From Legionella longbeachae (lineage in GTDB: Bacteria; Pseudomonadota; Gammaproteobacteria; Legionellales; Legionellaceae): a stretch of DNA of 64,000 nt. Location of the stretch: contig NZ_RXNW01000017.1 in NCBI RefSeq assembly GCF_004283175.1, positions 24,793 through 88,792 on the forward strand, in the 5' to 3' direction. Both the position numbers and the translations under genes were made by a program. Below the pieces are notes generated by a model that saw nothing but the letters and a program-made list of their open reading frames with translations, had not been told where the DNA came from and did no database searches. This document shows positions 9,058 to 16,833 of the stretch, piece after piece; positions within the stretch are counted from its first letter, which is position 1; each line of letters starts with the position of its first letter.

Positions 9058-9360
9058 ATTTTTGAATAAATTTTCATCAGTAAAAGGTCCTTTTATAGTG
9101 CAATGAAAGAATGGTTTACATTTGCCGAATAAACTAACACTAAGTGCCAAGGAGAAGGATGCAATTTGAGAATAGACAGTGGTGTAAACTAAAAAATGAT
9201 CAACCTCCACTGCCCTCTAAATTATACCCTACTTGTTGAATACACAAGTAAAGCGCATAGTCCCATCACACAACTGGTATTCATTTAGAGAATAGGCCAT
9301 ACAACCTCTTCCCCAAAGTTGTCTAAAATTAAAGTAGAACGCATAAAAGAAAGGTTATCT
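9058..9360. other. 303-base gap upstream of the BLUF gene
   Basis: No gene supported. A partly palindromic TAAAAGGTCCTTTTA lies just after the preceding stop. GTTTACA near 9115 and TGTAAAC near 9182 form a loose inverted pair about 70 bases apart, which could be the edges of a decayed miniature element, but the arms are too short to be sure. The promoter of the BLUF gene should be within the last 100 bases. Confidence 0.35.
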
Positions 9361-11487
9361 ATGTTGCAACTAATTTATATTAGCTCAGCAACTAAAGTGT
9401 TTACCAGTGAAGAGCTCAAAAGGCTATTGAAGCAGTCAAGATCTCGTAATTTAAAACAGGGTATTACGGGTATTTTAATTTATTCTGGGCATTCATTTAT
9501 GCAGGTATTAGAGGGAAGTGAGATAGATGTGAGGGATATTTATGCGTCTATACTTACCGATCCTAGAAATACAGGAAATTTTATACTTTTTGAACAGAAT
9601 ACAGATAAGAGATTATTCTTACAATGGCAAATGCAACTCCGTGAATTGGAACTTAATTTATTTAATGATTTGTACGGGCTATTCTTAAATAATAAAGCCG
9701 ATTTTATTCAAAAATTGATAGATATAGCGAATGATACACATCCATCTGGTAATGAATTTAATCCCAACACCCTGCCATTTTTTAAAGAAAAAGAGGTAAT
9801 AGAAACGCCCTTTAAAGATGATTTTTTTAGATTTTCAACAGAAGTTGGAGCTGATGAAGTATTTTTAATGAGGGATGATTCCAGCATCGTTTATGCGAAT
9901 TACTCTGCATGCCAAAAACTTGGTTATACCAATCAAGAGTTAATTGGTATGTATGTTTGGGAGTGGGATCCTCTTTTTCCAAAGGAAAGTTGGCCTGGCT
10001 TTTGGGGGGAATTTATCAAAAAAAAGCGACTTCATTTTGAGACAAAACACAAAAAGAAATCTGGGGAAATATTTCCGGTTGAAATCCATGCGCATTTGTA
10101 CATTCAGGATGGGAATAATTACGCATTAGCGTTTGTTAACGATATCAGTCAAAAAAAACATATCGAGGCAGAGCTATTAAACTACAAAATAAAATTAGAA
10201 AAAATTATTGAATCAAGAAATGAGGAATTAAAAAAAACAATCAGCAAATTATCTTTGCATAAACAAATATTGGATACCCATTGCAGCGTAGCCATAACAA
10301 ATGCCGATGGCACTATAACCTATGTTAATAATAAATTTTGTGAGTTATCTGGTTATTCGAAAGATGAGCTTCTTGGAGCCAACCATAGAATCCTTATCTC
10401 TAATTATCATGATAGAAAATTTTATGAAAATATGTATCAAACTATAATTAAGGGAAATATTTGGAAAGGTATTTTTTGTAATAAAGCAAAAGACGATCAC
10501 TTGTATTGGATTGATACCAGTATCATTCCCAAACTGGATAAGACCGGGAAGCCTTTTGAATACTACTCAGTATGTACTGACATTACTGCTAGAAAACTCG
10601 TAGAATTAACGTTGGAAAATAAGGAAAAGCAATTCAGAACCATTTTGGAATTAGCAGGGGATGGTATACATATTCTTGATAAAGATGGCTTTGTTATAGA
10701 GTGTAGTGAATCATTTGCTAAATCTTTAGGGTATACAAAAGAAGAAGCACTAAAGTTAAATGTGCTGGATTGGGACGCAAAAATTCCTAAAGATCAATTA
10801 TTCAATATTCTTAGGCGCTTATTAGATTCTGCTGAGGTATTTGAAACCAGACATAAACGAAAAAATGGTTCTGTTTTTGATGTTGAAATCAATGCTAAAG
10901 GAATTGTTCTTGGTGGACAACATTATGTCTATGCCTCTTCTAGAGATATCACTGAAAGATTAAAAACTCAAAGAAAAATTGTAAAAATGGCTAATTTTGA
11001 TCAGTTAACTGGATTAGCGAATAGACATAAATTACTGGAAACTTTCGAAAATTACTTACAAATCGCTCGAAGAGATCAAAAAAAGATAATACTCATTTTA
11101 GCGGATATGGATAGTTTCAAACATATTAATGATACCTATGGCCATTTAGCTGGAGATGCGGCATTAAAGCATGTCGCTGAAAAATTGAAAAAGAAATGTC
11201 GACCCTATGACATAGCAGCCAGAATTGGGGGAGACGAATTTGCAGTTCTTATATTTAACGCTGAATTATCGGTGGGTATCCGTTATATAGAACAGGTTTG
11301 TTCAAAAATAAAAAATACCTTCTTAATCCATGAACATCCCCTTTTATTAAATTTAAGTATAGGTGTTGCGATGTTTCCGGATCATGCTCAATCAATAGAC
11401 GAATTATTTAGAAAAGCTGATTTAGCTCTTTATCAATCCAAAAAAGATAGTAAAGTCAGGTATTGTGTATTCAGAGATTATGATTAA
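9361..11487 (+). CDS. BLUF-PAS-PAS-PAS-GGDEF diguanylate cyclase (blue-light sensor)
   Basis: A 708-aa predicted photoreceptor making cyclic di-GMP. The BLUF flavin domain (1-95) keeps Tyr6, Asn30, Gln48, Trp89 and Met91, with the same spacing as AppA Tyr21/Asn45/Gln63/Trp104/Met106. Three PAS domains follow at about 155-275, 315-425 and 430-545; the first and third resemble each other (FETKHKKKSG / FETRHKRKNG), suggesting duplication. The GGDEF domain (about 550-705) has an intact GGDEF at 623-627 and an RPYD inhibitory site at 614-617, exactly five residues before it, so feedback inhibition by product is expected. There is no EAL domain and no membrane segment. The ATG at 9361, preceded by AAAGG, is preferred over an upstream TTG because it places BLUF strand 1 at the N-terminus. 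Confidence 0.93.
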   Translation: MLQLIYISSATKVFTSEELKRLLKQSRSRNLKQGITGILIYSGHSFMQVLEGSEIDVRDIYASILTDPRNTGNFILFEQNTDKRLFLQWQMQLRELELNLFNDLYGLFLNNKADFIQKLIDIANDTHPSGNEFNPNTLPFFKEKEVIETPFKDDFFRFSTEVGADEVFLMRDDSSIVYANYSACQKLGYTNQELIGMYVWEWDPLFPKESWPGFWGEFIKKKRLHFETKHKKKSGEIFPVEIHAHLYIQDGNNYALAFVNDISQKKHIEAELLNYKIKLEKIIESRNEELKKTISKLSLHKQILDTHCSVAITNADGTITYVNNKFCELSGYSKDELLGANHRILISNYHDRKFYENMYQTIIKGNIWKGIFCNKAKDDHLYWIDTSIIPKLDKTGKPFEYYSVCTDITARKLVELTLENKEKQFRTILELAGDGIHILDKDGFVIECSESFAKSLGYTKEEALKLNVLDWDAKIPKDQLFNILRRLLDSAEVFETRHKRKNGSVFDVEINAKGIVLGGQHYVYASSRDITERLKTQRKIVKMANFDQLTGLANRHKLLETFENYLQIARRDQKKIILILADMDSFKHINDTYGHLAGDAALKHVAEKLKKKCRPYDIAARIGGDEFAVLIFNAELSVGIRYIEQVCSKIKNTFLIHEHPLLLNLSIGVAMFPDHAQSIDELFRKADLALYQSKKDSKVRYCVFRDYD

Positions 11488-11613
11488 TTTTGGGATTGTA
11501 GATAAATTTGTGTAACTGTCTATCATAACAACCTTAAAGAATAAGAATAAACAGTAATGAACATAACTTGTTTAAGTAAGATAAATGATTAATCCAATAC
11601 ATAAAATTAAGTG

Positions 11614-12273
11614 TCAGTTAGTCAATTTCACTTGATCACTTTCATTTTGAGTTAGATCAGATTCCTTTTCTTTCTCACTTAACTTAGTAGATGGTATCTC
11701 TGGTAAAGACGTTTTACTCACAGTCATTGAGTGAGAAGGACTTGGCGGCGACATCATCGCGCTAACGTCAGGTGATTTAATCGTTGTCTTATCATAGGCT
11801 ACTCCACTATCGAGCTGGCTCACAAGGTGAGCATAGCCTCCTTCTGGAAAAGGCTTTTTGGTTCGGAGATCAATGAGTTCACCATTATCAAAGCTTGCGA
11901 TTGGAATACCTTTATCAAAAATTTTGCCACCAGGTGCATTTTTGGCCAGCTGTCGAACAAAATCCTCTTCAGCCAGTGGATCTTTGAAACATAAAAGATT
12001 CGTGCCATCTGGATCTCTTACTATTTTATTTTCATTTTCTTTAAAATCTGGATTATTCTCTTTGTATTTTTTAAGCCATTCCTTATAAATTTTTAGAGCA
12101 AAACTCTCCTCTTGTTCAGGACCCTTATCATCATCAAGCTCCAAAACTCTTGTAGATTCTTCCTCTCCTGGCTTTGCTTGTTTTTGCTGAGCTAGCTCAG
12201 TTGCTCTAGTTTGTTCAGCAGCCTCACGCTCCATTTTCTCTCGCGCTTTTCTTTGCTCTTCAGTTTCAGGCAT
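11614..12273 (-). CDS. charged hypothetical protein, candidate Dot/Icm effector
   Basis: A 219-aa hydrophilic protein with a highly charged helical start (EEQRKAREKMEREAAEQ), a central folded-looking part (DPDGTNLLCFKDPLAEEDFVRQL, then GGKIFDKGIPIASFDNG) and a Ser/Pro-rich tail ending SEKEKESDLTQNESDQVKLTN. The acidic patch shortly before the C-terminus resembles the E-block secretion signal of Legionella Dot/Icm substrates. There is no signal peptide or membrane segment. I chose the ATG at 12273 (GGA 8 bases upstream) over the in-frame TTG at 12285. Effector status is inference; no catalytic motif is visible. Confidence 0.62.
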   Translation of the reverse strand: MPETEEQRKAREKMEREAAEQTRATELAQQKQAKPGEEESTRVLELDDDKGPEQEESFALKIYKEWLKKYKENNPDFKENENKIVRDPDGTNLLCFKDPLAEEDFVRQLAKNAPGGKIFDKGIPIASFDNGELIDLRTKKPFPEGGYAHLVSQLDSGVAYDKTTIKSPDVSAMMSPPSPSHSMTVSKTSLPEIPSTKLSEKEKESDLTQNESDQVKLTN

Positions 12274-12348
12274 TTTTAAGTCCAAATTATGAATATATTA
12301 TAATTATAAACCAAAAAAAGCGCGGTTGAGCCCTCTAACAGAGCCTAC

Positions 12349-12390
12349 TAGGCACAATCCCTGAAAGACTTGCAAACAATATTGTGCCTA
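12349..12390. repeat. 10-bp perfect inverted repeat
   Basis: TAGGCACAAT at 12349-12358 and its exact complement ATTGTGCCTA at 12381-12390 flank 22 bases. It lies just upstream of the candidate effector gene on the minus strand. No T-run follows, so an operator or a structured leader is as likely as a terminator. Confidence 0.5.
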
Positions 12391-12474
12391 TAAGCGTTAT
12401 TAACGGATGTTTTTGGTTTCTTAATGACCGCGGGTCGTCTATGTCTGAAAAGTATTTCAGTGCTCCATACCTAA

Positions 12475-12630
12475 ATGAAGGCTCCTCTTATCATAATTGA
12501 GTCTAATATCTATGATTTACAACGACTTTTAAAGAATTATTTTTTCATGCGTAGACCCTGCGCGTTACATGAACATGTATTGTATTATTATCAAAATTTG
12601 TGGAAAATAAAATCTACAATCCCCAATTAA
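12475..12630 (+). CDS. possible 51-aa ORF, unknown
   Basis: A frame of 51 codons reading MKAPLIIIESNIYDLQRLLKNYFF and ending KIKSTIPN. Composition looks coding-like and partly resembles the helical region of a small regulator, but there is no ribosome binding site before the ATG. It may be a fragment of a lost gene. Low confidence. Confidence 0.25.
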   Translation: MKAPLIIIESNIYDLQRLLKNYFFMRRPCALHEHVLYYYQNLWKIKSTIPN

Positions 12631-12678
12631 GATTTAGCTTATACCTGAAGTAAATCAGATAGTAAGAGTATGCATGTT

Positions 12679-12910
12679 TTAAATGGGTAGATGTATGATT
12701 ACTTTTAATCCAGTGTGATTTTTAAAAGAAATGCTGCCTCCATATATTTCCATTAATTTCTTACACATTCTAAAACCTGTGCCAATACTGAAAGTTTTTG
12801 AAGTGAAGAATGGCTTTTTCTAATCCGACCATCACCTCATTTTTATCACATCTCATTACCTATAAAACTCATCACTGGAGAATTTGATTGCAGTGTATAG
12901 AGATTGTCAA
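12679..12910 (-). pseudogene. relic of sensor histidine kinase ATPase domain
   Basis: The minus strand reads KPFFTSKTFSIGTGFRMCK and then KLMEIYGGSISFKNHTG, ending VIIHLPI and a stop at 12679. This is the G-box and C-terminal strand of a HATPase_c domain (compare TSK..GTGLGL..CK..E..GG.I......G....LP). Further upstream, in a different frame, SLYTAIKFSSDEF resembles the N-box (N..NAIKFS). Stops and frameshifts (TAG, TGA) lie between the two boxes, so the kinase is dead. Its N-terminal sensor part is not recognisable here. Confidence 0.72.
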
Positions 12911-13228
12911 AATCATTCGGAGATGGTTCGCAAATAATTAGTCTTGTAGTTGTTAAAAATGGGGGCATTTAATTTTGATAACCCTTCACGGATCAACTTA
13001 AATCCCTAACAGTCTTTAATTTTGACTACTTATTGAGGATATATGACTTAGTAGCTAAATCAATCCTTAGTTTTCGGCAAGCGAGCGTGACTAAAGACAG
13101 AGCTGCTGTTTAGCCTATAGCCTCAATGATTTTAGGAGGCGAGTTATTGATAAACAGCACCACTGTCAAACAAGCCTTTAGACCCTGGCGGCCACACGAA
13201 CAAAGTGCGGGCAAATCCCCTATGAGTT

Positions 13229-13468
13229 ATGGGGCAGGTCAAGGGACTATCGGGTGATTATAGTCCTTCGAAAATCTGCAGTCATTTAGGGATTAGTCCA
13301 ATCCAAATCAGGAAAAAATTATTATCTGTTCAGAATACTAGCCTGCAGTTTGTTGAGGTAAAAGGGAAACCTACAGAGCTCGATTCAGAGTTTCTATCGA
13401 ATAGCAATGCGCTTTGTAGTGTTGAACCCGGTTTTTCGGGGAAAGATCAGATTATTGAAAAAGAGTGA
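13229..13468 (+). pseudogene. 79-codon frame, possibly an insertion-sequence accessory relic
   Basis: The frame begins MGQVKGLSGDYSPSKICSHL and contains LGISPIQIRKKLL followed by LQFVEV. This loosely recalls the helix-turn-helix and FV.V ending of IS66-type accessory proteins. There is no good ribosome binding site. The preceding 90 bases are open in another frame (QAFRPWRPHEQ), suggesting a frameshift. It could also be a chance ORF. Confidence 0.28.
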
Positions 13469-13697
13469 CTAATGCATCAATTTTAAAAAGGTGATTAATT
13501 TGCGCTTTTTTTAAGCAAGTTGGTGGCTCACATTTTCTATTGTCTCAGGTTTAATGGATTAGACTTTTATAGATTTTTTTAACTTGCATAATTATTATAA
13601 AAATGTATATCATTTAACTGCTATTTGAAAACTAGCTCTTCAAACTTTTAACTAACAGCTCTAATCTTTTAACTCTTAATAGAAAAGGACCTAAGAG

Positions 13698-14312
13698 ATG
13701 AAAAAATTTCTACTTGCCGTACCATTATCCTTTGTATCCATGGTGTCCAATGCCGGCCTTTCTTTACTTGATAATGTTGTGCTCATTTATAGCGGTCCTG
13801 CTACAAAAAATACTCACAAGCTTCCTGAAATTTTTAAAAGTGTTTGTGCTCAAACTCCTACGGGGGCATGTACGCCAACAACTACGATACCTATGACAAA
13901 TGCAAAAACAGGAAGGTTTGTCGGAGAAATTCATGTTTGGACAAAAGATGGCACAACTGGTTCTTTTGGAACCAGTTGCTTTACGGAACTCATTGAATAT
14001 AAGTTAATAGGTGGTTCTATTTATACTATAGGGAAAACAAATGGAACCTGCGGTGCTGCTGTTGATCCCAGTTTAGTACCTGTCCCTTCCTCCGGTCCCA
14101 GTGATCCTATTGTGCTTGTTGGTGGTGGTTCCGGTAAAATCGTTGATGCAAACGGATTCTATTTTTATTTGAGGGATGGAAAATATGTTGATCGAACGTA
14201 TGTAGGTCTTGGTGTAGGTGCTAATGGAGTACCTGAAATTAAGAATTATAGTGGTTTGTATTTTCAATTAATGCCAAAGTTCAGAAAGATTTCTGATAAT
14301 CCTGCATCATAG
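13698..14312 (+). CDS. secreted protein with dirigent/AOC-barrel-like features
   Basis: A 204-aa exported protein. Residues 1-19 are a Sec signal peptide (MKKFLLAVPLSFVSMVSNA), preceded by AAAGGACC at a good distance. The mature part is beta-rich with four cysteines (VCAQTPTGACTP, TSCFTELIEY, NGTCGAA) that could form two disulfides. GGSIYTIG, later GGGSGKIVDANGFYFY and RTYVGLGVGANGVPEI resemble the strand pattern of the allene-oxide-cyclase/dirigent barrel fold. That assignment is by pattern only. It stands alone between gene-poor stretches; an inverted repeat follows the stop. Confidence 0.65.
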   Translation: MKKFLLAVPLSFVSMVSNAGLSLLDNVVLIYSGPATKNTHKLPEIFKSVCAQTPTGACTPTTTIPMTNAKTGRFVGEIHVWTKDGTTGSFGTSCFTELIEYKLIGGSIYTIGKTNGTCGAAVDPSLVPVPSSGPSDPIVLVGGGSGKIVDANGFYFYLRDGKYVDRTYVGLGVGANGVPEIKNYSGLYFQLMPKFRKISDNPAS

Positions 14313-14323
14313 ACAATGACCTT

Positions 14324-14356
14324 ATCCCATATGCACCTTCTGGAGCTATATGGGAT
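14324..14356. terminator. hairpin after secreted barrel-like gene
   Basis: ATCCCATAT (14324-14332) and ATATGGGAT (14348-14356) form a perfect 9-bp stem with a 15-base loop, 12 bases after the stop of the gene at 13698. No T-run follows, so its function as a terminator is uncertain. Confidence 0.5.
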
Positions 14357-14459
14357 ATTGGTGGTGCTTTCTGTATAGCGGGAAAAGCAGCACAGTTTTG
14401 AATTAATGACCGCGCCCCTTTTTCTGCTACCTGCAAAGCATGTTTAAAACAGGACATAC

Positions 14460-14551
14460 GAATAAAACCGTTTTAATGGATACCTAGTATGCACTCCCTG
14501 TTTAAAGGTTAATGTTACTCTATCTCGTAAATCTTGACTGTAAGCTTTCAT
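14460..14551 (-). pseudogene. 5' remnant of IS630-type transposase
   Basis: Starting at an ATG at 14551 the minus strand reads MKAYSQDLRDRV, the very common N-terminus of IS630-family transposases, then TLTFKQGVHTRYPLKRFYSY before a stop within about 35 codons. The homologous region in intact transposases is a helix-turn-helix (ALF.QG..T..IAKRF...). No catalytic DDE part is present nearby. It is a truncated, dead copy. Confidence 0.6.
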
Positions 14552-14692
14552 CGTCACAAAAGTCCGAAATTATTTAATCGAGTAAACTATTTTAATCGTT
14601 CCTGGATTTTTAGATGTTCGGAATAATCGAGGATTTTTCGAATTTGAAGGGTTGACCTTGGTTATTGCATATTCATGAGTTAGTAGGATGAT

Positions 14693-14842
14693 TCAATGAT
14701 CGGAATATTTTTGTTTTGCTAAGTTATATCCTTCTTCAAAAGCACTAAGATACAACTGTAGCTCTTCTTAAAACGAGGAAAATTCTGGACTGACATTACC
14801 AGTAAAGTTTGAAAAATTAAAGCTTAAGATAAGATTTTTCAT
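14693..14842 (-). pseudogene. 50-codon ORF interrupted by one stop
   Basis: From ATG 14842 the frame reads MKNLILSFNFSNFTGNVSPE, then FSSF, a TAA, and continues in frame as EELQLYLSAFEEGYNLAKQK and YSDH before the final TGA at 14693. The second half looks clearly coding-like and helical. One in-frame stop suggests a recently broken small gene. Family not recognised. Confidence 0.33.
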
Positions 14843-15224
14843 AAAATTCAACTACACTAAAAATAAAATTATTCATACGATTTGACTCAGAGTTGATCAT
14901 TTTCCATGAAAATGATTAAAAAATTAGTAAAAGATAAACTAAAGCAAGAAATTTAGAAGGCAACCGAATACCCTTTACCCTAAAATGATATATGAAACAA
15001 TTAATTATCAAGAGCTATATTGTTAAGTTAATCAATTAGGAATATGTGCAAATTAATAATTAATCGCAAAACTAATAATCCTGGCGATGAAAAGACATGG
15101 CCATATAATACCTCTTAAGAAAGCAGGGTTTAAAACCTTGAAAATTTTATCTTTGTAGACCTGCACAGCATATTTTTCAACTAATAGTATTTATTATTCA
15201 TTGTTTTATTTGTGTTCATATTTT

Positions 15225-15246
15225 CTTAATAATTTGTTGATAGAAT
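15225..15246 (+). promoter_or_regulatory. possible PmrA box and -10 element
   Basis: CTTAATAAT at 15225-15233 differs at one position from the PmrA consensus cTTAATatT known upstream of Legionella effector genes. TAGAAT at 15241-15246 can serve as a -10. The pair lies 34 bases before the start codon at 15280. In such AT-rich DNA a chance match is possible. Confidence 0.35.
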
Positions 15247-15279
15247 CTCGTAAATTTTTTCATCTGAAAATGAGGATTT

Positions 15280-15861
15280 ATGATTACCGAAGAAGAAGTG
15301 CTAATTGAAAAAACGAAAACCATTTCTCTTGCAACCAGCAAAAAAAAGAAAACCGTTTCATGGAATGACAATGAAAGTGAGGGGAAAATTAGAGAAGAAT
15401 ATCTTAATGTTTCTGAAAGTGCCAGTCCATCTAAAAAAATTCTAAATGCTCAAATGAAGCAATTAGTTGAACAAGAGGGATATTCGGAACTTGAGGCTGC
15501 AGCGTTTGTCGGGAAGCCACAAACACTCAGTGGAGACGTAATTCTTAATGAACCAACTTTTTATGCTTCTCAGGAAGAAATAAAGGATCAAGTTGCTGAA
15601 AAGAAAGAATTTAAGAGTGCGATTGGCGGTCAAGAAACAAGAACTATGAATAGTTTCTTCAGAACCAATATGATTCACATTGGAATACCAGCCATAGATG
15701 CGCAAGAAAAAAACATTAAGAACATGAATGAAAATAAAGAAAAAAGCACTATTCAAGGGAATGAAAATATCTTCTTCGGTGTGCGACGTCCACTGATTAT
15801 TGGAATGACAACATCTATGGATACCTCTGCAATTATGGCTTTAGCAAACTATAAGTATTAA
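15280..15861 (+). CDS. hypothetical protein, candidate effector with PP1-docking-like motif
   Basis: A 193-aa soluble, charged protein with no signal peptide or membrane segment. Residues 21-30 read KKKKTVSWND; K24-T-V-S-W28 matches the RVxF docking consensus for eukaryotic protein phosphatase 1, with basic residues before and acidic residues after, as in true PP1 regulators. The rest has a helical EQEGYSELEAAAFVG segment and a hydrophobic GVRRPLIIGMTTSMDTSAIMALA end. GAGG lies before the ATG and a possible PmrA box upstream. A Dot/Icm effector role is inference; a chance RVxF match cannot be excluded. Confidence 0.62.
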   Translation: MITEEEVLIEKTKTISLATSKKKKTVSWNDNESEGKIREEYLNVSESASPSKKILNAQMKQLVEQEGYSELEAAAFVGKPQTLSGDVILNEPTFYASQEEIKDQVAEKKEFKSAIGGQETRTMNSFFRTNMIHIGIPAIDAQEKNIKNMNENKEKSTIQGNENIFFGVRRPLIIGMTTSMDTSAIMALANYKY

Positions 15862-15877
15862 TTTATAGAACAGCAAG

Positions 15878-15902
15878 TTAACCGTCGCATCTCGACGGTT
15901 AA
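15878..15902. terminator. perfect 10-bp hairpin
   Basis: TTAACCGTCG, loop CATCT, then CGACGGTTAA, 17 bases after the stop of the candidate effector gene. It is a strong stem, with only a weak T content following. Probably a terminator. Confidence 0.6.
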
Positions 15903-16083
15903 GCATCAAAATCAATTCTTAACCTATTAAAATTTCGCCAGAATTTAATAGAAATTATGAATATTTGTTTCTCTATGAATTCAACATCGAACCCACGTTT
16001 ACTATAAGAAACTGTAAATGGATGTAATTAGGAAGGGTTCATCTACCTATTTAAATTGTTCAAATCCTTCCTTTCGAACAGGG

Positions 16084-16833
16084 TTAACTGCCATGTTCAA
16101 GAGAGTTACCATGTCCTTCTTCATTCTTTTCTAATTTCTGTGGAGGTGAGCCCCCCATCCTTGCCATTTCAGATTGAAAAAATCGCCCCAAGAACATCGG
16201 GGTTGATTTAAAAATGAGCATAGTTACAAAACGATCAGTAATAATATTCTTATTGGTTTGTTCATCATAATACATAAAACTCATATTGGATATTTGATAA
16301 GTTTTACCTGTATCAATAGGAGTAATTTGTGTGATATCTATAGGTGGGTTTGAAATATATGCGACAAGCGCATGAGGCCATGCCGTTTTAAATTCTACTT
16401 CAGGAGCTACTTTTTCAACTATTAGCTTTATCTCTTTTCGTAGGATTTCTAACTGCCCTGTTTTCTCTTCAAAATCAGCATGAACCGCTGTTTTTGTCCA
16501 ATTGGCAGAAAAACCTATTATCTCTAATTCTAAACTCTGAAATTGAGTAATTATGTGAGCAATATAAGGTAATATTTTTTCATATGTTTCATCTGCAATC
16601 GGAGTGTCTTCAGAGTATTTATTTTCTAACCAACCAATTGTCATATGCCATTTGCTTCGTTCTGTTGGTTTTAATCCGCTAATAGACAAACCATCCAGAT
16701 GTTGATAAATATCATCACCTAAACTCGCGCGGTCATCCGGAGCAAGATCTTCGGGACTATTATTTAGATCAACACCGATATAGTATCGATGACCAGCTTT
16801 TTTTTTATCAAAATTATGCATTTTTGTGATCAC
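16084..16833 (-). CDS. 2H-phosphoesterase-like protein, candidate effector
   Basis: About 249 aa, soluble. GHRYYIGVDLNN is a first strand, and SKWHMTIGWL supplies one H-x-T motif as in 2H phosphoesterases (2'-5' RNA ligase, LigT and AKAP18 groups). At the place of the second motif there is WPHALVAYI, where His is kept but Thr/Ser is replaced by Leu, so activity may be altered or lost. The C-terminal tail is acidic (LEKNEEGHGNSLEHGS), compatible with Dot/Icm export. The start is uncertain: GTG at 16833 has GAGG 5 bases upstream, ATG at 16821 is an alternative, and an in-frame TTG lies at 16863. Fold assignment is tentative. Confidence 0.6.
   Translation of the reverse strand: MITKMHNFDKKKAGHRYYIGVDLNNSPEDLAPDDRASLGDDIYQHLDGLSISGLKPTERSKWHMTIGWLENKYSEDTPIADETYEKILPYIAHIITQFQSLELEIIGFSANWTKTAVHADFEEKTGQLEILRKEIKLIVEKVAPEVEFKTAWPHALVAYISNPPIDITQITPIDTGKTYQISNMSFMYYDEQTNKNIITDRFVTMLIFKSTPMFLGRFFQSEMARMGGSPPQKLEKNEEGHGNSLEHGS

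Larger units (their letters stand above)
12274..13697. other. 1.4-kb gene-poor zone with relics
   Basis: No intact full-size gene. It contains a 10-bp inverted repeat (12349-12390), a short plus-strand ORF at 12475-12630, a histidine kinase relic on the minus strand (12679-12910) and an uncertain 79-codon frame at 13229-13468. The final 130 bases are AT-rich and carry the promoter of the secreted protein gene at 13698 (TTGCAT about 13584, TATAAA-like sequence downstream). The mix suggests an old insertion and decay site. Confidence 0.55.
14313..15279. other. 967-base gene-poor zone with IS and ORF relics
   Basis: It holds a hairpin after the preceding gene (14324-14356), an IS630-like transposase start on the minus strand (14460-14551), a stop-interrupted small ORF on the minus strand (14693-14842), and a very AT-rich promoter stretch (15120-15279). 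I see no intact gene. Confidence 0.55.

Noticed and set aside
9115-9188. GTTTACA...TGTAAAC pair as a miniature transposable element
   Set aside because: The arms are only about 7 bases and no target duplication is visible.
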